Assembly: GCA_020351995.1 (NCBI GenBank)
Contig: CP070674.1
Coordinates: 1,261,145 to 1,325,144, forward strand
Origin: Candidatus Zixiibacteriota bacterium
Lineage (GTDB): Bacteria > Zixibacteria > MSB-5A5 > GN15 > FEB-12
Direction of reading: 5' to 3'
Length of the DNA: 64,000 bases
Part shown: piece by piece, positions 35,595 to 41,787 of the stretch
Numbering within the stretch: position 1 is the first letter of the stretch
How the letters are laid out: every line of letters starts with the position of its first letter
Translations under genes and position numbers: made by a program
The notes under the pieces: generated by a model
Seen by the model: the letters and a program-made list of their open reading frames with translations, nothing else
Told to the model about the DNA's origin: nothing
The model's database searches: none

Positions 35595-35623
35595 CTTATT
35601 TGAACTGTCCGGGGTTTCTTACA
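35595..35623 (-). promoter_or_regulatory. Array promoter motif, copy 7
   Basis: TGTAAGA, 14 bp, CAAATAAG on the minus strand. The -10-like part ends 62 bp before the start of copy 7. The spacing is identical in all seven copies. Confidence 0.8.
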
Positions 35624-35682
35624 CCATGTCTATCGTATTCTCTGAGGAACAATGGCTGAAACTACACAACTCTGTTACCCAT

Positions 35683-35711
35683 AAAAAAGGGCAGGTAGCA
35701 TCCACCTGCCC
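35683..35711 (-). terminator. Terminator of peptide cassette 6
   Basis: Stem GGGCAGGT/ACCTGCCC (8 bp) with a seven-base loop, followed by six Ts on the minus strand. Confidence 0.85.
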
Positions 35712-35734
35712 AGCTACTTCGCGATTTCGCTTGA

Positions 35735-35806
35735 TTAGCGGCTCGAGCCGTACTTCGACGGGGCGATGCGGGCTTCAAGCTCTTCGATTCTCAGTTCGTA
35801 GTTCAT
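35735..35806 (-). CDS. Microprotein of the LEARIAPS family, copy 6
   Basis: A 23-residue peptide starting MNYELRIEE, with core LEARIAPS and tail KYGSSR, the only copy ending in Arg. GGAG lies seven bases before the ATG. In the core codons it differs from copies 4 and 5 mainly at third positions. It is likely a precursor for the upstream PqqD-M50-HlyD protein; that link is inferred from position. Confidence 0.85.
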   Translation of the reverse strand: MNYELRIEELEARIAPSKYGSSR

Positions 35807-35861
35807 TTTAAATCTCCATTACTGCTTTAAAAGAACCTTCTGTTACTGCTTCCACATACTA

Positions 35862-35888
35862 TATTTGGCATTCCCGGGAGTTCTTACA
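35862..35888 (-). promoter_or_regulatory. Array promoter motif, copy 6
   Basis: TGTAAGA, 14 bp, CAAATA on the minus strand, about 55 bp before the start of copy 6. Confidence 0.8.
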
Positions 35889-35943
35889 GATCGTGTCAGG
35901 TTCTTCCTATCTGTTCATCACGGTAAACGTGAATAACAGATAC

Positions 35944-35970
35944 AAAAAAGGCAGGTAGTGTTTACCTGCC
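35944..35970 (-). terminator. Terminator of peptide cassette 5
   Basis: Stem GGCAGGTA/TACCTGCC (8 bp) with a five-base loop and six following Ts on the minus strand. Confidence 0.85.
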
Positions 35971-36012
35971 CAGCTGCTTGCTGTGGTCATTTGACCTTAC
36001 TGTCTTCCCGGA

Positions 36013-36081
36013 TCAGCCGATGCCGTACTTCGACGGAGCGATACGGGCCTCCAGATGCTCAACTTTCAGTTCGTAGTTCAT
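36013..36081 (-). CDS. Microprotein of the LEARIAPS family, copy 5
   Basis: A 22-residue peptide starting MNYELKVEH, with core LEARIAPS and tail KYGIG. The leader is the shortest of the array (31 bp from the -10-like element), with TGGAGG seven bases before the ATG. It is the one copy in which the residue after YG is Ile rather than Ala or Ser. Confidence 0.85.
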   Translation of the reverse strand: MNYELKVEHLEARIAPSKYGIG

Positions 36082-36111
36082 TTCAAAACCTCCATTACTG
36101 CTTTCATAAAT

Positions 36112-36140
36112 CTTATTTGGAGAGTTCAACCTTTCTTACA
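36112..36140 (-). promoter_or_regulatory. Array promoter motif, copy 5
   Basis: TGTAAGA, 14 bp, CAAATAAG on the minus strand, 31 bp before the start of copy 5. This close placement favours a core promoter rather than a distant activator site. Confidence 0.8.
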
Positions 36141-36164
36141 GCTGGTTAACGACCCTGGAGGGCA

Positions 36165-36195
36165 TAAAAAAAGGGCAGGTATCATTAGCCTGCCC
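36165..36195 (-). terminator. Terminator of peptide cassette 4
   Basis: Stem GGGCAGG/CCTGCCC (7 bp) followed by eight Ts on the minus strand. Confidence 0.8.
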
Positions 36196-36235
36196 AGCTG
36201 CTTTATGTGGCCTCCTGGCCTTTCTGGAACCCTGC

Positions 36236-36304
36236 TTATTCCGCGCCGTAGCGGGAAGGAGCGATGCGGGCTTCCAACTGCTCGATTCTCAGTTCGTAGT
36301 TCAT
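36236..36304 (-). CDS. Microprotein of the LEARIAPS family, copy 4
   Basis: A 22-residue peptide starting MNYELRIEQ, with core LEARIAPS and tail RYGAE. It matches the array consensus at every position. CGGAGG lies seven bases before the ATG. Confidence 0.88.
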   Translation of the reverse strand: MNYELRIEQLEARIAPSRYGAE

Positions 36305-36370
36305 CTCAAAACCTCCGGCCTTCGTTAAGTTTAAGTTTTTTAAGAGCGTTTAATTGCTGCGTTCACATAG

Positions 36371-36399
36371 CTTATTTGGCCAGGGATCGATATCTTACA
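36371..36399 (-). promoter_or_regulatory. Array promoter motif, copy 4
   Basis: TGTAAGA, 14 bp, CAAATAAG on the minus strand, 66 bp before the start of copy 4. Confidence 0.8.
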
Positions 36400-36505
36400 G
36401 GTTGGTACAAAGAAATCCTTAAAACGGGGCTGGCGAGGCCAAAAACTACCCCCGGCCCGGGCTATCATAGTGTATCACAAGAGATTACGCGCAGACCGCC
36501 CCGAG

Positions 36506-36538
36506 AAAAAGCGGAGGGCAGGAGCGCACCTGCCCTCC
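36506..36538 (-). terminator. Terminator of peptide cassette 3
   Basis: The longest stem of the array, GGAGGGCAGG/CCTGCCCTCC (10 bp), keeps the shared GGGCAGG core. On the minus strand it is followed by GC and then five Ts. Confidence 0.8.
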
Positions 36539-36576
36539 TGTTGTCCAGATATGGTGTCTAAACCATGGGCAGCTTG

Positions 36577-36645
36577 TTATTCGGCGCCGTACCTGGAAGG
36601 AGCGACGCGGGCTTCCAGCTGCTCGACCTTCAGTTCATAGGTCAT
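36577..36645 (-). CDS. Microprotein of the LEARIAPS family, copy 3
   Basis: A 22-residue peptide starting MTYELKVEQ, with core LEARVAPS (Val replacing Ile) and tail RYGAE. AAGGAGG lies seven bases before the ATG, the best ribosome site among the copies. A longer leader contains a GC-rich inverted stretch. Confidence 0.87.
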   Translation of the reverse strand: MTYELKVEQLEARVAPSRYGAE

Positions 36646-36720
36646 CTCAAAACCTCCTTACAATGTTTACACTCAAAGCAAATAGCCGCCCTGTCGGGCA
36701 GTTCTGCTCTGCCTAATGAG

Positions 36721-36749
36721 CTTATTTGTCCGGGACCGGATTTCTTACT
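36721..36749 (-). promoter_or_regulatory. Array promoter motif, copy 3
   Basis: AGTAAGA, 14 bp, CAAATAAG on the minus strand, about 75 bp before the start of copy 3. Confidence 0.8.
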
Positions 36750-36761
36750 GTCCCAGACAAG

Positions 36762-36788
36762 AAAAAGGGCAGGTACTTTGACCTGCCC
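36762..36788 (-). terminator. Terminator of peptide cassette 2
   Basis: Stem GGGCAGGT/ACCTGCCC (8 bp) with a six-base loop, followed by five Ts on the minus strand. It ends only 13 bp before the next promoter motif. Confidence 0.85.
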
Positions 36789-36828
36789 AACTGCTTTGCG
36801 GGTCGTAAGACCTAACTGATGACCGGGA

Positions 36829-36897
36829 TCAGTCCGCGCCCCAACGGGACGGAGCGATACGGGCCTCCAGGTGCTCGACTTTGAGTTCGTAGTTCAT
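36829..36897 (-). CDS. Microprotein of the LEARIAPS family, copy 2
   Basis: A 22-residue peptide starting MNYELKVEH, with core LEARIAPS and tail RWGAD, where Trp replaces the usual Tyr. TGGAG lies nearby (GGAG, seven bases before the ATG). Aromatic exchange at this position supports a selected peptide rather than a random frame. Confidence 0.86.
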   Translation of the reverse strand: MNYELKVEHLEARIAPSRWGAD

Positions 36898-36953
36898 TTC
36901 AAAATCTCCATTACTGTTTTAAAAGAACCTTTAGTTACTGCGTCCACTAAACA

Positions 36954-36980
36954 TATTTGGCGGAATGTGAAAACCTTACA
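36954..36980 (-). promoter_or_regulatory. Array promoter motif, copy 2
   Basis: TGTAAGG, 14 bp, CAAATA on the minus strand, about 56 bp before the start of copy 2. It is the only copy with G at the last -35-like position. Confidence 0.75.
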
Positions 36981-37021
36981 GCACCCGGAATATTTTTCCA
37001 GTCTTACCTCCTTTCCTGCAC

Positions 37022-37048
37022 AAAAAAAGCAGGCACCAGGGCCTGCTT
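37022..37048 (-). terminator. Terminator of peptide cassette 1
   Basis: Stem AGCAGGC/GCCTGCT (7 bp) with a six-base loop, followed by seven Ts on the minus strand. The stem keeps the GCAGG core of the other cassettes. Confidence 0.85.
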
Positions 37049-37083
37049 CCGAGTTTTCGCAGTTTTTTTAAGCAGCTGGGCAT

Positions 37084-37170
37084 CTAGGCCATTCCGTTTG
37101 GCGCGTCCGCACCATAACGGGATGGCGCGATCCGCGACTCCAGCTGTTCGAGCCGCAACTCGTAGTACAT
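37084..37170 (-). CDS. Microprotein of the LEARIAPS family, copy 1
   Basis: The 28-residue first member starts MYYELRLEQ, has core LESRIAPS and tail RYGADAPNGMA, six residues longer than the other copies. AGGAGG lies six bases before the ATG. It is closest to the PqqD-M50-HlyD gene and is the most divergent copy in both protein and DNA. Confidence 0.83.
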   Translation of the reverse strand: MYYELRLEQLESRIAPSRYGADAPNGMA

Positions 37171-37230
37171 TAAGAACCTCCTGTTAACGTAATTCCATTT
37201 ACATCATACCCCTCAACGGGTCTGAAAGGT

Positions 37231-37258
37231 TTATTTGACCTCACAGCAGATTCTTACA
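37231..37258 (-). promoter_or_regulatory. Array promoter motif, copy 1
   Basis: TGTAAGA, 14 bp, CAAATAAA on the minus strand, 61 bp before the start of copy 1 and inside the 151-bp gap after the fusion gene. Confidence 0.8.
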
Positions 37259-37321
37259 ATAAAACTGCCAGGAATTGTCAGTGAGACTCTAAAGAACGTT
37301 TTAAGCGGCTCAAGCAGGTAA

Positions 37322-39631
37322 TCACCACCAGGACCAGAACTCGACCCTGATTATTGAGGCCAGCTTTCTGAGAAACAACCCAAACAATGACTTGCTGCCT
37401 ATCTCGATTTTGGCATAGCCGGTCATCCCTTTGTGAAGCAATTCATTGTCATTATTGATTATCGCCGACACGTAGAACCGGGCATCCCCCCCGCGCATCG
37501 TGGCATCTTTGGGAACGTGAATCACGTTACCTTCAAAGACCTTATCGGTAAACGTGCGCACCTTTACCTTAACACCCTGCCCCTTCTTTACCAGGTTGAT
37601 ATTGAAATCCGAAACCGGCACCAGAACTTCGATCTGCGAATACTCCGCAATACCAAGAACATGATCCTCAAGTTGATTAATGAAAACCGTCCCGGAAATC
37701 GGGGCCAGAATTGATTGATTGTCCAACTGCGTTTGCAGGAATTCAATATTCGCCGTCTGCTTCTGAATCTCAGATTTTATCACGGCCTCTTCCTCGGGTT
37801 TCGGTGGCGATTTTAACAGGCGCACTTTTGCTTGTTTATTCTCAACCTCGGCCTTAGCCACTGCCAGGGACGCCTGAGCCTCCTCCAACTCTTCCCTGGA
37901 CGCCAAATTCCTGTCGACCAGTTCCTGCATGCGGCTCTCATCATTTACCTTTTGCCTGTACACGGCCCGCGCCGCGGCCACTTCAGCCTCGGCTTCGTCG
38001 ATCTCCTCGCGCTTCGGCGGGGCTTTAAGCAACTCCAGGCTGCGCTCAAACCGGTCAAGCACCGACTTAGCGGCCTCCAGTTCCGTCGAAACCTGATTCG
38101 ATACCAGCACCGCCACCGTATCGGTAGCTACAACCCGCTCACCATCCCTCACGTAGGGGACCAGATCCAGCGAGGCCATATCGGTCGAGGTCATCTGAAG
38201 ATAACTCGATTTTATCTGGGAATTTTCCCCCGCCCGCCGGAGCTTCTTTTCGAGTAATCCAAACTCATTGATGAGAAGATTGAATTCGGCCACCGGCCTG
38301 ACCGCGATCTCGCCGCTCACCCGGTGAGGAAACCTTATCACGAAGATCACCAGAATAAAAGCCACGAACAATATGATATAGGTGATCAGGCGAGCCGGTC
38401 TTTTGAGGATATCTTTCATATAGATAATATGCTGGACGGTTCCTTTACCAAGTCGGACGATGTTCGTGCGTAAGGTAAAGAATAATAAAACGAACAACAA
38501 GATTAATCCCGCGCTGCCCATTTTCGAATGAAGGAAACCGGCTAGAATCCAGAAGAAATAAATCAGAAGCGATACCGAATATATGAGGGCCGCGGTGGCG
38601 TAAATCAGAAAGATTTTCTTCTCTCGCGCGGTTGTTTTGATTTTCTCAACCGGCCACCCCAGCACCCTCCGTTTAAGAACATTTCCAAAATATTCGAATG
38701 ACTTGCTCCTCAAGTTGGGAACTTCCAGCCAATCAGAAAGCAGATAATAACCGTCGAGTTTTATCAGCGGATTGAAATTGAACATCTGGGTCACCCAGAT
38801 AATAATACCGATCAAGCGAGACAACTCGTTAATGAATGTCCCCGGGACCGTTACCCGCCACGCCAGGACCGCCAGGGCCATGAGGATGAAGCTGAAATAC
38901 GGCCCGGCGAAGGTTACCGCCAGACGGTGCCGCTTCTCTTTGAACAGCCAGGCGTCAGAGACATCGCAATAGAAACACGGCTGGAAATACATCAGCAGGA
39001 TACCGATTTCCTTGACCTCTCCCCCGTAATAGCGGCATATCAATCCGTGAGCGAACTCATGCAATACTATCAAAATGAAGAAGGCCAGGACAATCGTAAC
39101 AATAGAACCGATATTGAATATCTCCGAAAATCTGACCGCGAAATAACTCGAGTTATCCAGGAGAACCGCCGTGCCGAACAGGAAAATCAGAATTTCGATC
39201 ACGAACCAGAACGGCCGGTGAAACGGCCGGTAGATTTTCAGAACCACATCGAGAGCACGGGTCGGGTCAAAAGCCTTCAACTTCACGAATAGCAGTTTGG
39301 AAAAGAGCGAATCCCTTTCTTCGAATCCCAGGCTCTTGCGCGAGGTTACCTGTTCAGCCCGCTGATTCTCGAGGAAGTACTTGGTCTCGAGGAGGTTTAC
39401 AAACTGAAGGACGTTGTCTGCGGTTATCTGCATGTTGAATTTGGCCTGGAAGCGTTCGGCGATTTCGGAGTAGGATGTTTCCCCGTCAAGCTGGTTAACC
39501 AGCCAGAATTCCGGCTCACGAAGCCGAAAATAGCTGCCGGTGATAGGATCCTTGATATTATAGACGGTCTGACCGTCGATCTCAGCTGGAACCGAGACTA
39601 AGTCGGTGCGAAGTTTGGCGTATGCGGCCAT
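37322..39631 (-). CDS. PqqD-like / M50 intramembrane protease / HlyD adaptor fusion
   Basis: The 769-residue protein joins three modules. Residues about 1-90 resemble a PqqD-type winged-helix peptide-recognition domain (VYNIKDPITGSYFRL, then LVNQLDGETSYSEIAERF). Residues about 135-430 form a multipass M50 site-2-protease-like domain with zinc ligands HEFAH at 191-195 and the second motif NPLIKLDGYY at 287-296. Residues about 435-769 form an HlyD-type periplasmic adaptor with a long coiled coil and a lipoyl-like hairpin (QSILAPISGTVFI). Related proteins process and export peptides in RiPP systems such as YydH-type loci. The seven microprotein genes follow on the same strand, so they are the likely substrates. 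No ABC ATPase or outer-membrane factor is present here. Confidence 0.9.
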   Translation of the reverse strand: MAAYAKLRTDLVSVPAEIDGQTVYNIKDPITGSYFRLREPEFWLVNQLDGETSYSEIAERFQAKFNMQITADNVLQFVNLLETKYFLENQRAEQVTSRKSLGFEERDSLFSKLLFVKLKAFDPTRALDVVLKIYRPFHRPFWFVIEILIFLFGTAVLLDNSSYFAVRFSEIFNIGSIVTIVLAFFILIVLHEFAHGLICRYYGGEVKEIGILLMYFQPCFYCDVSDAWLFKEKRHRLAVTFAGPYFSFILMALAVLAWRVTVPGTFINELSRLIGIIIWVTQMFNFNPLIKLDGYYLLSDWLEVPNLRSKSFEYFGNVLKRRVLGWPVEKIKTTAREKKIFLIYATAALIYSVSLLIYFFWILAGFLHSKMGSAGLILLFVLLFFTLRTNIVRLGKGTVQHIIYMKDILKRPARLITYIILFVAFILVIFVIRFPHRVSGEIAVRPVAEFNLLINEFGLLEKKLRRAGENSQIKSSYLQMTSTDMASLDLVPYVRDGERVVATDTVAVLVSNQVSTELEAAKSVLDRFERSLELLKAPPKREEIDEAEAEVAAARAVYRQKVNDESRMQELVDRNLASREELEEAQASLAVAKAEVENKQAKVRLLKSPPKPEEEAVIKSEIQKQTANIEFLQTQLDNQSILAPISGTVFINQLEDHVLGIAEYSQIEVLVPVSDFNINLVKKGQGVKVKVRTFTDKVFEGNVIHVPKDATMRGGDARFYVSAIINNDNELLHKGMTGYAKIEIGSKSLFGLFLRKLASIIRVEFWSWW

Positions 39632-39692
39632 AGTTCATTTATGTTGACTCGACCTCTGGGGTCGCGATCGGGAATCATGCGGCGTTTCGGTA

Positions 39693-41447
39693 TCACACCC
39701 GCCGCAAGGTATCGATAAGTCGTTTATTATAATAGTCAATCAACTCGTCCCGGCGGACCACACCAATCACTCGCTTGCGGTCAGGCATGTTGACCACCGG
39801 GATTAGACTGAGGTCCTTAATGCCGAAAAACTTGTATGCTTTTTCCAGATCGTCATCGAAGTTGAGCACCTCGGTATCTTCCTTGACAAGGTCCTGCGCG
39901 ATCACCAGGTAGTCCAGGCTGTGCTGGCTGAGAACGGAGCGAATATCCTGAAACGATATCACGCCCTTGAAGTGTCCTTGCTTATCGTTGACGATGAAAT
40001 ATGATTCGCTCGAATGCTCGATTGTGCGAAATATCTGGGCCAGGGGTGTCGAGGCGTCAATTGTCTCGAAGTCGGAGTCCATGATCTCCCTGACCTGATG
40101 TGACTTGAGCACGTTCATATCTTTACCGCCTTTTATCTCAATCCCGCGCTTGGCCAGTTTGGCGGTATAAATCGAGTGTTTGAACAACCGCCCGGCAACC
40201 AGGGCCGAGAATACCACCGTTACCATCAGCGGCAGGATAATACGATAATCCGAGGTCATCTCGAAAATAATCAGCAGGGCTGTTATCGGCGCATGGGTGG
40301 TCGCGGCCACCATACCGGCCATCCCGACCAGGGCATACGCACCCGGCGTCGCGGTGACATCGGGAAAAAGATAGTTCATCAGAAACCCGAAGGAACCGCC
40401 AGCCACAGCTCCCATGAACAGCGAGGGAGCGAATATGCCGCCCGAGTTGCCCGAACCCAAAGTAAGCGAGGTCGCAACCAGCTTCATAAAAATCAGCAAC
40501 AGTAAAATCTCCACACCCATGTTGCCGTAAATGGTCAGTTTGATGGTCTCGTAACCGTCGGCTAAAACCTGTGGATAGAACAGGGCGATAATGCCCAGCA
40601 AAAGTCCCCCGAGAGCCGGTTTGAACATCGGCGACATCTTGAGCTTCTCAAAGAACTCTTCGAAAGCGTCGAGAGTCTTCGTGAAAAACACTCCATATCC
40701 CCCGAGGACCGCCCCCATGGTTATATACAGCGGAATCTCCCAGGCGGAAACCAGCGAATAGCTCGGGACAGCGAAAGCCGGATGGTTCCCCATGACGCTC
40801 CGGGTCACCACCGATGCCACCACTGAAGAGAGAATCACCGGGGAGAAGGTCTTGATGGCGAAATCACCCAGAATAATCTCCAGTGAGAATATCACTCCTG
40901 CGATTGGAGCGTTGAAGACCGAGGAAATCCCGGCTGCGGCACCGCACCCCACCAGAATCTTAACCCGTTCGCCTGACATCCGAAACATCTGGCCGATAGT
41001 CGAGCCTATGGCCGAGCCGATTTGTACGATAGGACCTTCACGCCCGGCCGAACCACCGGATCCTATACAAATGGCCGAAGCTACTGTTTTTGCGGCGGCT
41101 ACCCGGGGCCTGATAATACCACCGAGACGAGCCACCGCGTTCATCACCTCCGGTACGCCGTGTCCTTTGGCTTCGGAGGCGTATTTAAAAACAATAGGGC
41201 CGACTAACAACCCGCCCAGCATGGGGATTGCCGGGAGCCAGAATTTGAATCCGCGCTCACCGATCGTCTCAGTGAGAATCTGGTCGGTCAGACCGAAAAA
41301 CAGGTCATTGAAAGTCCTGATAAGTTTCACAAAGCCGATAGCGCCGAGGGCGGTAGTCAGACCGACGAATACTGACATGATAATAAGAACATTTGTCCCT
41401 GAGATATGAACGCGCTTGAGCAGACTATCGAGATACGGCACATGCAT
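39693..41447 (-). CDS. ClC-family chloride channel/transporter with CBS pair
   Basis: The 584-residue protein has the ClC membrane core (about 15-440). Selectivity-filter motifs are GSGGSAGREGPIVQIGS, GSGNSGGIFAPSLFMGA and a later helix. Glu in GREGP corresponds to the gating glutamate. Two CBS domains follow (about 455-575), which usually bind nucleotides and regulate the channel. Transport direction (channel or Cl-/H+ antiporter) cannot be assigned. It ends 61 bp before the PqqD-M50-HlyD gene on the same strand; a shared transcript is possible but a functional link is unproven. Confidence 0.92.
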   Translation of the reverse strand: MHVPYLDSLLKRVHISGTNVLIIMSVFVGLTTALGAIGFVKLIRTFNDLFFGLTDQILTETIGERGFKFWLPAIPMLGGLLVGPIVFKYASEAKGHGVPEVMNAVARLGGIIRPRVAAAKTVASAICIGSGGSAGREGPIVQIGSAIGSTIGQMFRMSGERVKILVGCGAAAGISSVFNAPIAGVIFSLEIILGDFAIKTFSPVILSSVVASVVTRSVMGNHPAFAVPSYSLVSAWEIPLYITMGAVLGGYGVFFTKTLDAFEEFFEKLKMSPMFKPALGGLLLGIIALFYPQVLADGYETIKLTIYGNMGVEILLLLIFMKLVATSLTLGSGNSGGIFAPSLFMGAVAGGSFGFLMNYLFPDVTATPGAYALVGMAGMVAATTHAPITALLIIFEMTSDYRIILPLMVTVVFSALVAGRLFKHSIYTAKLAKRGIEIKGGKDMNVLKSHQVREIMDSDFETIDASTPLAQIFRTIEHSSESYFIVNDKQGHFKGVISFQDIRSVLSQHSLDYLVIAQDLVKEDTEVLNFDDDLEKAYKFFGIKDLSLIPVVNMPDRKRVIGVVRRDELIDYYNKRLIDTLRRV

Positions 41448-41787
41448 GACGGATTACAATCTATTGGGTTTTTGGAATTTGTTCAAGGCTTTATTGGGAG
41501 GGGCAATCAGGCTATCATTTGGGGCCTGGCGAAGCTGCCCGGAACCATCTCGCCGTGAAACCCCTTGTCCCTCAGGCCGTATGTATTATATTAAGAAGGT
41601 CAGCTATTAGCTCCGATCAGTAGCAGCAGATACTTCGATGCCCGCCCCTATCGGGCGTGGCACAGCATGTTTTTTCAGGAAACGCGCCTCAACCGCCCGC
41701 CATTACCGGGAAAACATGATTTCATACAGTATGGTAGTATTCAAATTAACAACGCTGATTCCAGCAGTTCTATCGAGGAGATATTCG
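41448..41787. other. Divergent intergenic region without recognised genes
   Basis: The 340 bp separate the ClC gene from the FG-GAP gene. In-frame codons run upstream of the latter to 41638, but a good ribosome site only precedes 41788, so the upstream part is taken as leader. A GCCCG-CCCCTAT-CGGGC hairpin lies near 41642-41658. No clear promoter or other gene was seen. Confidence 0.5.

Larger units (their letters stand above)
35397..37257 (-). repeat. Tandem array of seven promoter-peptide-terminator cassettes
   Basis: Seven directly repeated units on the minus strand each contain TGTAAGA-N14-CAAATA, a 5' leader, a 22-28-codon gene and a hairpin terminator. Start codons are at 37170, 36897, 36645, 36304, 36081, 35806 and 35532, so spacing is 223-341 bp. 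Noncoding parts have diverged while the motif, the protein core and the terminator stem are kept. An unexplained 107-bp extra stretch lies at 36399-36505 between units 3 and 4. The array lies directly downstream of the PqqD-M50-HlyD gene on the same strand. Confidence 0.9.

Noticed and set aside
35626-36561. Open frames on the plus strand through the peptide array
   Set aside because: They are reverse complements of the repeated cassettes. Their apparent repeats (for example RSSQNL-type) result from the conserved minus-strand genes and promoters, and they lack ribosome sites.
41638-41787. Extended N-terminus of the FG-GAP protein
   Set aside because: The 50 extra codons lack a ribosome site and lie before a good signal peptide; GAGGAG before 41788 decides the start.
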